From JAOUGY01 sp050329955 (GTDB lineage: Bacteria; Actinomycetota; Acidimicrobiia; Spongiisociales; ZC4RG35): a DNA stretch of 64,000 nt. The notes beneath the pieces were generated by a model, which had not been told where the DNA came from, made no database searches, and saw only the letters and a program-made list of their open reading frames with translations. Each line of letters starts with the position of its first letter. Position 1 is the first letter of the stretch. Positions 24,467-34,597 of the stretch are shown one piece after another. The stretch lies in contig JBHJOH010000013.1 in NCBI GenBank assembly GCA_050329955.1, positions 1 to 64,000 on the forward strand, written 5' to 3'. A program made the translations under genes and the position numbers.

Positions 24467-25495
24467 ATGTTCACTCCCATCCCCACCGATCGTCTTTTGA
24501 TCAGAGCGTTCGCCGCCGACGACGCCCAGGGCTTGTGGGAACGGCGCAACGATCCCGAGGTGGCCCGCCATCAGAACTGGACCGTGCCGTTCCCGAGGGA
24601 TGAGGTCGACACGCTGGTGGCCGAGCTGATCGCCATGGACGGGCCTACCAACGATGAGTGGTGGATGGCTGTCGTCGCCGACGCCATCACCGGTGAGGTG
24701 TACGGCGACGTGGCGCTGCACCTGGGTTCGCAGGGCCGCATCGCCGAGGTGGGATACACCTTCGCGGCGGCGCACTGGGGAAAGGGGTACGCCGCCGAGG
24801 CCGTGCAAGGCCTGGTCGACCACCTGTTCGAAGTGGTGGGCGTAACGAGGGTGTTCGGGATGCTCCACCCCGACAACCGGTCGTCGGCGATGGTGCTGGA
24901 GCGGGTCGGATTCCTGTTCGAGGGGCACACGCGGCTCTCGTTCTGGCTGGGGGACGAGAACTCCGACGATCACATCTACGGGATGATCCGACCGGACTGG
25001 GAAGCCTGGCGAAACCGTCCCCGCACGCCACCATCCGAGCTGCGCCTCGTCCCGGTCGCCGCCGACAGCTCGGGTGCGGTGCTGGGGCTGTCGACGCACA
25101 AGACCCAGGAGGCCTTTGTCGCCCCCATGCTCGATTCGTTTGCCGACGCCCTCTTCCCCGAGGTGGTGGACGGCGCTGCGGTGGTGCCGTGGATGCGGGC
25201 GATCGAGGCCGATGGCGAGACCGTGGGGTTCATGATGGTGGCCCTCACCACCGAGCACCATCCCGAGCCGTATCTGTGGAGGCTGCTGATCGATCGGGTG
25301 CACCAGCGCCGGGGTATCGCCTCCCGGACGCTCGATCTGCTCGCGAACGAGTTGCGGGCGATGGGGGACACCACCGTCCTGGTGAGCTGGGTGGAAGGTA
25401 AGGGCTCCCCCGATCGCTTCTACCTGGCGCGGGGATTCGAGCCGACCGGCACCATCGTCGACGGTGAGATCGAGGCTCGTAAGCGGTTGGTGTGA
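24467..25495 (+). CDS. Tandem two-domain GNAT acetyltransferase
   Basis: A 342-residue protein with two GNAT domains. The first (about 1-180) is of the RimJ/RimL type: TDRLLIRAFAADDAQGLW, then VGYTFAAAHWGKGYAAEAV and HPDNRSSAMVLERVGF. The second (about 190-340) has WRLLIDRVHQRRGIASRTLDL and FYLARGFEPTG. Both have plausible acetyl-CoA-binding loops. Substrates are unknown. The start follows a TACATT box directly, so it is probably leaderless. Confidence 0.88.
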   Translation: MFTPIPTDRLLIRAFAADDAQGLWERRNDPEVARHQNWTVPFPRDEVDTLVAELIAMDGPTNDEWWMAVVADAITGEVYGDVALHLGSQGRIAEVGYTFAAAHWGKGYAAEAVQGLVDHLFEVVGVTRVFGMLHPDNRSSAMVLERVGFLFEGHTRLSFWLGDENSDDHIYGMIRPDWEAWRNRPRTPPSELRLVPVAADSSGAVLGLSTHKTQEAFVAPMLDSFADALFPEVVDGAAVVPWMRAIEADGETVGFMMVALTTEHHPEPYLWRLLIDRVHQRRGIASRTLDLLANELRAMGDTTVLVSWVEGKGSPDRFYLARGFEPTGTIVDGEIEARKRLV

Positions 25496-25541
25496 CCGAC
25501 GCCTATCGTCTCGTCGGAGCACACACGAGAGGATCGATCTC

Positions 25542-25907
25542 ATGGCCACCCTGCACATGCGCGCCGGCGAGCTCGCCACCACCGAGATGGAGGACTGGGG
25601 TCCTCTGGAGCTGCCGTTGGCCTCCGCACTTGGCGAGCCCATGCCAACCCACGGACTGTCGCTCTACGAAACAGTCGACGGCGCCCTCATGACCGGCACC
25701 TGGCAGTGCGGCCCGGGTGAGAGCCGCTGGGGCTTCACCGACAACGCCGAGTTCATCCACGTGCTGTCGGGTTCGATGACCTGCGTCGAGGACGACGGCA
25801 CCGTGACCGAGGTCACACCCGGGTCGACCGTGGTGTTCCCCAAGGGCTGGGCGGGCACGTGGACCATCCACGAAACCCTGCGCAAGGTCTACGTCATCTT
25901 CGCCTGA
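25542..25907 (+). CDS. Cupin-domain protein (DUF861/EutQ-like)
   Basis: A 121-residue single cupin. The barrel shows WQCGPGESRWGFTDNAEFIHVLSG and TPGSTVVFPKGWAGTWTIHETLRKVYV, typical of the DUF861 group that includes ureidoglycolate-type and EutQ-like proteins. A metal site is incomplete. GAGAGGA precedes the ATG. It follows the double GNAT by 46 nt and may share its transcript; it is convergent with the heliorhodopsin gene. Confidence 0.85.
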   Translation: MATLHMRAGELATTEMEDWGPLELPLASALGEPMPTHGLSLYETVDGALMTGTWQCGPGESRWGFTDNAEFIHVLSGSMTCVEDDGTVTEVTPGSTVVFPKGWAGTWTIHETLRKVYVIFA

Positions 25908-25927
25908 GCGGTTCGCGGTACGCTGTC

Positions 25928-26695
25928 TCAGGCCGGCACGAGGGTGCCGGCGAACACCTGCCAGGCGAGGGCGGACTTGGCCGCCAGGCTGAGCACGATG
26001 TAGGTGCGCTCGCCGGTCAGATAGCTCTTCCAACGTCCCACCTGCCGGTACTGAAGCCACTGGGTGAGGGCGAAGCTGTTGAAGAACAGGAACAGCGAAA
26101 AGAAGATGCCGTACACGAAGCCGGGCGCCTGGGCGTCGCTACCGGGCGAGGCCAGATACACCCCGATGGCGATCCACGGCACCACCCCGAGGACGCACCC
26201 CATCCAGAACGGCCACAACGAGCCGCCCGGCGCCTCGTAGCGTTCCTGTACCGACCCGAAGAAGATCATGCCGGCGTTGACGCCGAACAACGCCACCAAC
26301 GCGGCGATGTCGGTGATCCCGGGGAGTGCCGCGATGAGCACGATCATGATCGACGACGAAAGCGAGTACTCGATCCAGCGGAACTGGTTCTGGCCCCGCG
26401 ACAGCTGGTCGCGGTAGCGGGCGGGGAACACGCCTGCGATCAGAAAATGGAACAGCGCCGACAGGAACAGGAACCCCGCCACCCCCCACGCCACCGACAG
26501 GTCGAAGAGCACCGTCGGGTCCGAGGCCGGCGTGCCGGGCGGGCCCTCGATGTTGGAGATCGTCACCGGTAGCGTGAAATCGGTGGCGAGGGCCACAACC
26601 CCCAACCCCTGGGCGGCGTGGAGCGCACCCATCACCCAGTTGGCCCGTCGGAGGCGCCCAAAATCGTGATCGGTCACTTGAACCGTGCTGGCCAT
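25928..26695 (-). CDS. Heliorhodopsin
   Basis: A 255-residue seven-helix retinal protein. RWIEYSLSSSIMIVLIA in helix 3 carries the counterion Glu109 (Glu107 in HeR-48C12), and YIVLSLAAKSALAWQVFAG in helix 7 carries the retinal Schiff-base Lys240 (Lys241 in HeR-48C12). LQYRQVGRW and GERTYI are further family signatures. Heliorhodopsins have an inverted orientation, with the N terminus inside, and are thought to be light sensors or regulators, not strong pumps. No opsin partner or retinal-synthesis gene is nearby, so retinal must come from elsewhere. AGGA precedes the ATG. Confidence 0.96.
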   Translation of the reverse strand: MASTVQVTDHDFGRLRRANWVMGALHAAQGLGVVALATDFTLPVTISNIEGPPGTPASDPTVLFDLSVAWGVAGFLFLSALFHFLIAGVFPARYRDQLSRGQNQFRWIEYSLSSSIMIVLIAALPGITDIAALVALFGVNAGMIFFGSVQERYEAPGGSLWPFWMGCVLGVVPWIAIGVYLASPGSDAQAPGFVYGIFFSLFLFFNSFALTQWLQYRQVGRWKSYLTGERTYIVLSLAAKSALAWQVFAGTLVPA

Positions 26696-26942
26696 GTTCC
26701 TGTGCCTGACTTTTGTGGATTCCGGCCCACCCTACGCCGACTGGCGGCCTTGTTCTCATCGACGTGGGGTGGGGGGTTCGAAAGCCCGTGCGAGAACGCC
26801 CGATCAGCTCGCGACGGAGATGCCCTACGCCTCCGCTTGACCCCATGGCTTCGCCTGGGCCGATGGACCCGTTCATGGAAGACCACTTTTTCGCGGGGCG
26901 GACAGGTCGATAGGAACCCTCGTGGCGTCGAGGGGATGTGTT

Positions 26943-29900
26943 GTGAAACGGAAGATCGTGGCGGCCTTTGCCGCCTTCGCAGTCGGTGTGTCGCTGGTGT
27001 CGCTGTTCGGTGTCGAGCCGGTCTCGGCCGGCGGGACGCCGGACATCACGCTCCAAAAGAGCATGCCGGCGGAAACGCTGTACGGCGACACCACTGCCGT
27101 CACGCTCACGGCATCCAACGCCACCGGCACCGACGGGTACAACCTGAGCTTCAACGACGTGCTTCCTCCGGGTGTCACCCTCGCCTCGTCGTCGCCCACC
27201 CCGTCGAGCTCCTTCACCGACGGATCGGGCAACCTGGTGCTCATCTGGGAGAACGTCGCCGACTTGCAGGCCGGGACCACCTACTCGGTCTCCTACGAGT
27301 TCACGGCCGGCTCCGGTACCTACGACGTGGGCGACACCGTCGCCAACACCGCCGGTGCCTTTGTCAGCGCCGACCCCCGGTTCGTTCCCGACTTCGACCC
27401 TGCCACCGGTGCGGCCATCGACGACTTCGACGGGTGGGCCACTGACACCGCCACCACCGAGCTGGTGCCGTTCATGCTCGAGAAGTCCGAGCCGAACGCC
27501 GAGGCGGAGCTGCTGCGGGGTGTGCACGACCATCAGACCGTGTACACGCTGACGGTCACCAACAACCTGGTCGGTCCGACCACCGCCTTCGAGATCGAGG
27601 ACTTCCTGCCGCCCGGGCTCGAGTTCCTGGGATGCGGGACCACCGACAACACCACTTCCGGCGAGGAGTATCCCGGCGCAGGCGTGATCAACCCGGGCAA
27701 CGCCCCCACCCTCACCCACCCCTGCCCCACCCCCTCCACGGTCGAGACGGTCACCACCGACCCGGACGGTGCCGGTCCGATGCCGAACGACGTCTACACC
27801 CGCGTGGTGTGGACCGCAGCAGACCTGACCGCGGCGCTCGGCTCCGCCAACCTTGCTGCGTCGGGAACCTTCTCGATCGACTACGTCGCCGCCATCCCAC
27901 TCCGTGAGAACGTGATGTTCCCCGGGGGGACGCCCACCGACGGGACCCAGGGATCGAACCTCGACAACAACACCGGTTCGCTCACTGCTGACGAGCAGAG
28001 CCTCGAGAACCTCGCTACCGCCGAGGGCACCTACTCGGGGACCGTCTACGCCGACTCCGACACCTTCGTGGTCAGCGCCGAGGACGTGTCGATCCACAAG
28101 TCGGTGGACACGGCCGAGATCGAGCAGACCGGTGTGAGCACCTGGACGTTGCTGGTGGAGACCTCGGAGTACGCCACCAGCACCACCGACATCGTGGTCA
28201 CCGATACCCTGCCGGACGGCCTGTGTCCGGTTGTGCCCGGCACCCCCTGTTCCGGATCCGCGGCTGCACCCAGCCCGGCCGCCGCATCGGTCACCGGGAA
28301 CGGCGACGGGACCTGGACACTCGTCTGGAACCTGGCCGACCTGCCGGCGCCGAACTCGACCTCGACCGTGACCTTCCGGTCGGTGGCCGAGGCCGCCTAC
28401 GAGAACGGCGAGCCGGTGGCGGCCAACGACTCGTGGACCAACACCGTTGAGCTCACGTCCACGTCGGACGTCATCACCGCCAACGACGGCTCCACCACTT
28501 CGCTTCCGATCCCCGACGCCTCCTCTGCCGGGCAGAGCGCCGGGGGCATCACCATCCAGAAGTCCATCTCCGAGCCGGTGGTCGGCACCCTCACCTGCGG
28601 CGATGGCTCCACCGTCACCTGGGATCCCGCCCAGGCCGGCGACTTCCGACCAGGTGATCGGGTGTGCTGGAGACTGGTTATGAACTTCCCCGGCCTGCTC
28701 GACACCGTCGACGTCGCAGTCACCGACTTCCTCCCGGCCGGATTCGAGTTCGAGTCCACCACCTTCGGGGCCAACCACGACGCCGTCGGGTTCGCCTTCG
28801 ACGCCGGCGCCGCCCTCCCCACCTGGACCAACCCCGGTGTCGACATCGGCGGTCAGACCTTCGAGGCCATCGTCTCGACCGTCATCGCCGACCCCGAGGC
28901 GGCCGGCGACGGCGACATCCTCGCCAACCTCATGAAGGTCACCTACGAGAACACCGCCGGGAACGTGTTCCAACTGCGGGACCAGGCCGATGCCACCTGG
29001 ATCGAGCCCGAGCCCGTGCTCACCAAGGGCGTCATCGAGGTCGACGGAGCCGCCGTGGCCGGCGCTCCCGCCGACGGCGTCGAGATCCAGGCCGGCGATG
29101 TGGTCACCTACCGGGTGTCGGTCGCCAACGGGGGATCGCTCGATGCCGACGCCACCAGTGTTCGTGACGTGCTGCCGGCAGGGATCACCTGCGCAGAGGT
29201 GTCGAACATCGACAACGGGGGTGCCTGCTCGGTCGGCAACAACTGGATTCAGTGGGACGGCCTGACCGTGGCCGCCGCCGGTTCGGTGAACCTCACCTAT
29301 GACATCACCTATCCCACCGACATCGCCCCCGGCGAAGATTTCGACAACACCGCCGGCGTACGCAGCTACCGATCCGACACCAACCGGTCGGCGCCCGACA
29401 ACGTCTTCACCTATGTGCCGTCGTCCAACATCGATCCGTCCCTCGAGGTCGACGCCAACGTCGGCCCGATCGAGGATCCGTCGGACGTGTTCGTGGCGGA
29501 CGCCTCGATCGCCAAGGTGCGGTCGACCTCGGTGACCGAGTCGGGGAACACCAATGGCCAGGCCACCATCGGGGAGACCATCACCTACACGGTGACGGCG
29601 GTCATCCCCGAAGGCAGCACCCTGCACGGTGGAGCCACCGTGACCGACTCGATCTCGACGCGCACGACCCACACGGCGGGGACCGCCACGGTCACCCTCA
29701 ACGGCGCCGCCCTGCCCGGTGGCTTCACGGTGAGCGATCTCGCAGGCAGCATCACGGTGACCTTCCCCGACCCCTACGTGAACCTGCCCGATTCGGGCGA
29801 TGACACCCTGGTGATCGTGTTCACCGCCACCGTCGACGACGAGGCCGCCAACACCAGGACGTCGTCGTCGATCCCGAACTCGGCGACCGTGGCCTGGGAC

Positions 29901-32900
29901 GACTCGGCCGGGTCGCCGTCGAGTCGCAGCGCCTCCGTCACCACCCAGGTGGTGGAACCCAACCTCACCATCACCAAAGCCGACAACGACGCCGACGGCG
30001 TGGTCGACCCCGGACAAACCGTCACCTACACGGTCACCGCCACCAACACCGCCGGTACCCGGGTCTCGGTTGCCAACGACCTCGAGATCACAGACGTGGT
30101 CCCCGAGTCGTTGACTCCCGTCGAGCCGATCGCTGACGGCGGGACCTGGGATCTACCCAGCCGCACCATCACCTGGACCGTGGCCAGTCTCGCCCCCGGC
30201 TCTTCGACGGTGCGGACCTACCAGGCCACCGCCAGCGACCCGCTGGTTGGAGCGAGCCAACTCGTCAACACCGCGGCGGTGGAGGGCTCGTCGCTGGCGG
30301 GCACCGTCGCCGGCGAACGTGATGCCGGCTCCCCCCACGGAGGACCCGGGACGGGCTACCAGGCATCGGTCGACAACATGCTCATCGCTCCGACGATGCG
30401 GGTGACCAAGGCCGTCACTCCGGCGTCGGCCACGGTGGGCGAGGTCGCCACCTACACCCTCGACGTCACCATTCCCGCCGACGTCATCCTCTACGACACC
30501 ACCGTGCTCGATGACCTGCCTGCCGGCCTGGTCTACATCGACACCGTTTCGACGTCGTGTCTGCAGGGCGGCGGGGCCTGTTCGCCCGCCATCACGGTTG
30601 CCGATCTGGGAAGCAACGGCGATTTTGCGGCCTGGTTCCTCGGGGATCTGGCGACCGCGGCGGCACAGGACCGGGTGGTGACCATCGTCTACGAGGCTTA
30701 CCTCGACGACGCAGTCGCTGTGGTCGACGGCGCCACGCTCACCAACACCGCCAATGTGTACGGCAATCAGACCAACCTCGTGGCCGGGACACCCGGGACG
30801 ATTCCCGACGCCGGCGACTTCGATGTCGACGGCACCCCCGATGATGCCGACCTCGACGTGGTGGAGCCGACGCTCACCATCGACAAGGACGTTGTGGGCC
30901 AGGTCGGCGACTCCGACACCCGCCGGGCCGTGCCCGGTGAGACCCTCACCTACACCCTGGTGATCGCCAACACCGGTTCTGCGCCGGCCTACGACATCGA
31001 GGTGGTCGACACTCCTGACGCTCGTATGCAGCTCGGCGCGGTGAACGCCGGCACCGGATACACCGTGATCGACGGAAACCCGAGCGACGGCACCCTGGAA
31101 TGGTCGATCGACGGGCCGATCGCGCCGGCCGGCACGCTCACCATCACCTATGACCTGGTGGTCCCTGTCACCCTCGACGAGACCGATGAGGTGGTGGGTC
31201 CCGAGATCACCGACACCGCCGACATCCCCTCGTACTGGGGGGTCCCGTCGGGTAGCCATGACCCGTCCCTTCCCTACCGCGAGTACGACGACGTGACGCC
31301 CGACACCGTCACGATCGAGCTCGACCTCGCTTCGATCGGCAACCGGGTCTGGTTCGACGTCGACGGCGACGGCGTCCAGGACGTGGGCGAGCCGGACCTG
31401 GCCGGGGTCGATGTCACCGTCACCTATCTCGGGGCCGACAACACCTTCGGCACCGCCGACGACGAGGTGTTCACCGACACCACCGACGCCTCGGGCCTGT
31501 ACCTGATCGAGGACCTCCCCGGTGGGTTGTACCGGGTGGTGGTCGACGCCACCGACATCCCCGGGGGACTGGAACCCAGCTTCGATCTCGATGACGGTCT
31601 GGTCGGCCCAGACGGCATCTGGAACGGGACTCTGGGCCAGGACGAGGCCAAACGCGACGTCGACTTCGGCTACACCGGAACCAGCTCGATCGGAGACACG
31701 GTGTGGTTCGACCACGACGGCGACGGCACCGTCAACGGTCCCGAGGTGGGTATCGCAGACGTGACCGTCACGGTCACCTGGCTCGGGTTCGATGGCCTGC
31801 CGGGAGGCGGCGACGACATCGAATACCCGGCGACCACCAACGGATCCGGCTTGTACCTGGCCGACAACCTCCCTGCCGGTGAGTACACCGTGACGGTCGA
31901 TACCGACGATCTGCCGGTCGGGTTCACCCAGGTGTTCGACCCCGACTCGACTATGGATGATGCAACCGCCGTCACTCTGGGCGATGGCGAGGACCATGTC
32001 GATGCCGACTTCGGCTACCGCGGGACGGGCTCAATCGGGGACCTGGTGTGGCTCGACATCAACGGCGACGGCGACCGCGATGCCGGCGAGCCCGGCATCG
32101 AGGGCGTGTTCGTGGACGTGGTGTGGCACGGCCCCGACGGAAGCGCCGGTGGCGGTGACGATGTCACCTTCACGGTCGAGACCGACCTCGACGGCGACTA
32201 TCTGGTCGACTTCCTCCCGGCCGGCTCCTATCAGGTGACCGTCACCGGCGGGCTGCCGGACGGTGTCACCAACAGCTACGACGAGGACCTCGACGGAGAC
32301 TCCACCACCCCGGTGACTCTCGGCAACGGCGAGGATCATCTCACCGCCGACTTCGGCTACTTCGGGACCACCTCGCTCGGTGACCGGGTGTGGTGGGACC
32401 TCGATGCTGACGGTGTCCAGGATGCGGGTGAACCCGGTCTGGCAGGGGTGGAGGTCACGGTGACCTTCGCCGGGGCCGACGACACCTTCGGGACCATCGA
32501 CGACGAGGTGTTCGTGCGGGTCACCGACTCCGACGGCGACTATCTGGTGTCGGGATTGGCGGACGGTGACTATCGGGTCGAGGTGACCGGCGGGATGGCG
32601 GCCGGGTTCGTCAACACCTACGACGAGGACGACGGCATCGTCTCGCCTGATGCGGCGACGCTCGTCTCGGGATTGATCGGTGCCGCCCACCTGACCGCCG
32701 ACTTCGGGTACGTGGGATCGGGGTCGATCGGCGACCGGCTCTGGTTCGACGTCGACGGCGACGGCGTCGACGACGCCGGTGAGGCCGGACTGGCCGGTGT
32801 CACCGTGATCCTCACCTGGTTTGGTTCCGACGGGGTGGCCGGTGGTGGCGACGACATCGAGTTGATCACCGAGACCGACGCCACCGGCGGGTACCTCTTC

Positions 32901-34502
32901 GAGGGTCTGCCGGCCGGGACCTTCCTGGTGGCGGTCGATGCTTCGACCCTGCCCCCGGGTCTCACCAACTCCTACGACCTCGACGACAACGGTGATGGTG
33001 CGGCGGAGGTGCCGCTCACCGATGGCCAGGATCGCACCGACGTGGACTTCGGCTACACCGGCACCGGTTCCATCGGCGACACCGTGTGGCTCGACCTCAA
33101 CGCCGACCATGCCCTCACGCCGGGAGAGCCCGGCATACCCGGTGTCGGTGTGACCCTGACGTGGGCGGGCTTCGACGGTGTGCTGGGGACCGGCGACGAC
33201 ATCACCTATGAGGACACCACCAACGGGTCCGGCCGCTACCTCTTCGAGCTGCTCCCGGCCGGTCTCTTCGACGTGTCGCTCGATGGACTTCCGGCAGGTG
33301 TCACCCAGACGGCCGACCCCGACGGTGGGGCGGATTCGAGATCCGAGCTCACCCTGGCCGCCGGCGGCGACGACCTCGAGCAGGACTTCGGCTACGTGGG
33401 GTCGGCCGCGGTCGGTGATCTGGTGTGGCTCGACTTCGACGACGATGGTGTCCAGGATGCCGGTGAGCCGGGCCTGCCCGGAGTGACCGTCACCGTTACC
33501 TCGGCCGGCGTCGACGGTGTCATCGGGACCGCCGACGACATCACCATCAGCGTCGACACCGACGCCGATGGCGGCTATCACGTTTCCGGGCTTCCAGCGG
33601 GCGAGACAAGGGTCTCCTACGACCGCGACGACCTCCCGGCCGGGCTCAGCCCCTCGGGCGATGTCGACGGAGGGAGCCCTGTGAGCTCCACCGTGACTCT
33701 CGCCACCGACGAGGACCGGCGTGACGTCGACTACCCCGTCATCGGCACGGCCTCGCTGTCGGGCATCGTCTGGTTCGATCCCGACGGCGACGGCGTCAGG
33801 GAGAACGGTGAGGATCCGATCGCTGGTGCCACCGTGATCATCACCTGGGACGGGCCGGAAGGCCCCATCACCATCGAGGTCGTCACCGGCCCCGACGGTC
33901 GCTGGGCTCTCGACAACATCCCGGCCGGGGACTACACCGCCGTGCTCGACATCTCCACCGTACCCGCCGGGTTGGTGGCTTCGACCCCATTGTCGGTGTC
34001 GGTCACGGTGCCGATCGGCGGCGCCGGATTCGTCGAACACGGAGTCACCGAGCCCGCCTCGATCGGTTCGCTGGTGTGGATCGACCGTGATCGTGACGGA
34101 GTCCAGGACCCGGGTGAGCCCGGCATCCCCGGCGTGTGGGTGACCTTGTACGACGAGAACGGGGACGTGGTCGCTTCGATGGTCACCGACGCCAATGGAG
34201 CCTATCTGTTCGAGGGTCTGGTGCCCGGCACCTACACCGTGCGCATCGTCCCGGATTCGCTCCCCGAGGGTCTGGTCCAGGTCAGCGATCCCGACGGCAC
34301 CCTCGACCTCGAGACCACCGTGACCGTGGGCGGCGGCCAAACCATCCTCATCGCCAACTTCGGTCTCGACGAAGCCGATCCAAGGTTGCCGTTCACCGGG
34401 TTCGACCTGACCACGTATGTGGCGTTCGGACTGGCCGTCCTGCTGGCGGGCTTCGCCCTGCTCGCGTTCGGACGCCGGCGGGAAGGGCGACATTCGGAGT
34501 AG
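26943..34502 (+). CDS. Giant LPXTG-type surface protein with DUF11 and SdrD B-like repeats
   Basis: A 2519-residue cell-wall-anchored protein. GTG 26943 is chosen from GAGGGGAT upstream; it gives a clean signal peptide (KRKIVAAFAAFAVG..., cleavage after VSA). Residues about 30-1460 hold nine DUF11-type modules, each with a T/S-hxKx opening (ITLQKSMPAE, LTITKADNDAD, LTIDKDVVGQ) and a DxLPxGL ending. Residues about 1462-2475 hold nine SdrD B/Cna-B-like domains. The end reads RLPFTGFDL, a hydrophobic helix and RRREGR, a classical sortase signal. Lys/Asn isopeptide cross-links are likely. Very acidic, with Ca2+-loop-like DxDGDGxxD runs. No sortase gene is in the window. A strong terminator follows. 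Confidence 0.93.
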   Translation: MKRKIVAAFAAFAVGVSLVSLFGVEPVSAGGTPDITLQKSMPAETLYGDTTAVTLTASNATGTDGYNLSFNDVLPPGVTLASSSPTPSSSFTDGSGNLVLIWENVADLQAGTTYSVSYEFTAGSGTYDVGDTVANTAGAFVSADPRFVPDFDPATGAAIDDFDGWATDTATTELVPFMLEKSEPNAEAELLRGVHDHQTVYTLTVTNNLVGPTTAFEIEDFLPPGLEFLGCGTTDNTTSGEEYPGAGVINPGNAPTLTHPCPTPSTVETVTTDPDGAGPMPNDVYTRVVWTAADLTAALGSANLAASGTFSIDYVAAIPLRENVMFPGGTPTDGTQGSNLDNNTGSLTADEQSLENLATAEGTYSGTVYADSDTFVVSAEDVSIHKSVDTAEIEQTGVSTWTLLVETSEYATSTTDIVVTDTLPDGLCPVVPGTPCSGSAAAPSPAAASVTGNGDGTWTLVWNLADLPAPNSTSTVTFRSVAEAAYENGEPVAANDSWTNTVELTSTSDVITANDGSTTSLPIPDASSAGQSAGGITIQKSISEPVVGTLTCGDGSTVTWDPAQAGDFRPGDRVCWRLVMNFPGLLDTVDVAVTDFLPAGFEFESTTFGANHDAVGFAFDAGAALPTWTNPGVDIGGQTFEAIVSTVIADPEAAGDGDILANLMKVTYENTAGNVFQLRDQADATWIEPEPVLTKGVIEVDGAAVAGAPADGVEIQAGDVVTYRVSVANGGSLDADATSVRDVLPAGITCAEVSNIDNGGACSVGNNWIQWDGLTVAAAGSVNLTYDITYPTDIAPGEDFDNTAGVRSYRSDTNRSAPDNVFTYVPSSNIDPSLEVDANVGPIEDPSDVFVADASIAKVRSTSVTESGNTNGQATIGETITYTVTAVIPEGSTLHGGATVTDSISTRTTHTAGTATVTLNGAALPGGFTVSDLAGSITVTFPDPYVNLPDSGDDTLVIVFTATVDDEAANTRTSSSIPNSATVAWDDSAGSPSSRSASVTTQVVEPNLTITKADNDADGVVDPGQTVTYTVTATNTAGTRVSVANDLEITDVVPESLTPVEPIADGGTWDLPSRTITWTVASLAPGSSTVRTYQATASDPLVGASQLVNTAAVEGSSLAGTVAGERDAGSPHGGPGTGYQASVDNMLIAPTMRVTKAVTPASATVGEVATYTLDVTIPADVILYDTTVLDDLPAGLVYIDTVSTSCLQGGGACSPAITVADLGSNGDFAAWFLGDLATAAAQDRVVTIVYEAYLDDAVAVVDGATLTNTANVYGNQTNLVAGTPGTIPDAGDFDVDGTPDDADLDVVEPTLTIDKDVVGQVGDSDTRRAVPGETLTYTLVIANTGSAPAYDIEVVDTPDARMQLGAVNAGTGYTVIDGNPSDGTLEWSIDGPIAPAGTLTITYDLVVPVTLDETDEVVGPEITDTADIPSYWGVPSGSHDPSLPYREYDDVTPDTVTIELDLASIGNRVWFDVDGDGVQDVGEPDLAGVDVTVTYLGADNTFGTADDEVFTDTTDASGLYLIEDLPGGLYRVVVDATDIPGGLEPSFDLDDGLVGPDGIWNGTLGQDEAKRDVDFGYTGTSSIGDTVWFDHDGDGTVNGPEVGIADVTVTVTWLGFDGLPGGGDDIEYPATTNGSGLYLADNLPAGEYTVTVDTDDLPVGFTQVFDPDSTMDDATAVTLGDGEDHVDADFGYRGTGSIGDLVWLDINGDGDRDAGEPGIEGVFVDVVWHGPDGSAGGGDDVTFTVETDLDGDYLVDFLPAGSYQVTVTGGLPDGVTNSYDEDLDGDSTTPVTLGNGEDHLTADFGYFGTTSLGDRVWWDLDADGVQDAGEPGLAGVEVTVTFAGADDTFGTIDDEVFVRVTDSDGDYLVSGLADGDYRVEVTGGMAAGFVNTYDEDDGIVSPDAATLVSGLIGAAHLTADFGYVGSGSIGDRLWFDVDGDGVDDAGEAGLAGVTVILTWFGSDGVAGGGDDIELITETDATGGYLFEGLPAGTFLVAVDASTLPPGLTNSYDLDDNGDGAAEVPLTDGQDRTDVDFGYTGTGSIGDTVWLDLNADHALTPGEPGIPGVGVTLTWAGFDGVLGTGDDITYEDTTNGSGRYLFELLPAGLFDVSLDGLPAGVTQTADPDGGADSRSELTLAAGGDDLEQDFGYVGSAAVGDLVWLDFDDDGVQDAGEPGLPGVTVTVTSAGVDGVIGTADDITISVDTDADGGYHVSGLPAGETRVSYDRDDLPAGLSPSGDVDGGSPVSSTVTLATDEDRRDVDYPVIGTASLSGIVWFDPDGDGVRENGEDPIAGATVIITWDGPEGPITIEVVTGPDGRWALDNIPAGDYTAVLDISTVPAGLVASTPLSVSVTVPIGGAGFVEHGVTEPASIGSLVWIDRDRDGVQDPGEPGIPGVWVTLYDENGDVVASMVTDANGAYLFEGLVPGTYTVRIVPDSLPEGLVQVSDPDGTLDLETTVTVGGGQTILIANFGLDEADPRLPFTGFDLTTYVAFGLAVLLAGFALLAFGRRREGRHSE
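31327..34365 (+). repeat. Nine tandem SdrD B-like domain repeats within the surface protein
   Basis: Each unit of about 110 residues (about 335 bp) starts SIGDxVWxDxDGDGxxD-GEPGLxGVxVTV, has G-x-DD in the middle and YLFxxLPAGxYxVxVD near the end, closing with DFGYxGT. The first seven are similar in length; the last two are shorter. The EF-hand-like DxDGDGxxD loop is conserved in most copies, suggesting calcium-stiffened rods. Confidence 0.85.
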
Positions 34503-34540
34503 CCAGCGTGCGTCCGGCGTAGCCCGGTCTGCGCAAGGAC

Positions 34541-34580
34541 AAAGAGAAGCGGGGTGGCATTCGCCACCCCGCTTCTCTTT
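34541..34580. terminator. Strong bidirectional intrinsic terminator
   Basis: AAAGAGAAGCGGGGTGGC pairs perfectly with GCCACCCCGCTTCTCTTT over 18 bp with a 4-base loop. The A-rich and T-rich ends give a U-tract-like tail in both directions. It serves the surface protein gene (plus) and the luciferase-like operon (minus). Confidence 0.9.
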
Positions 34581-34597
34581 GCTGCTGAGACGCGCGA

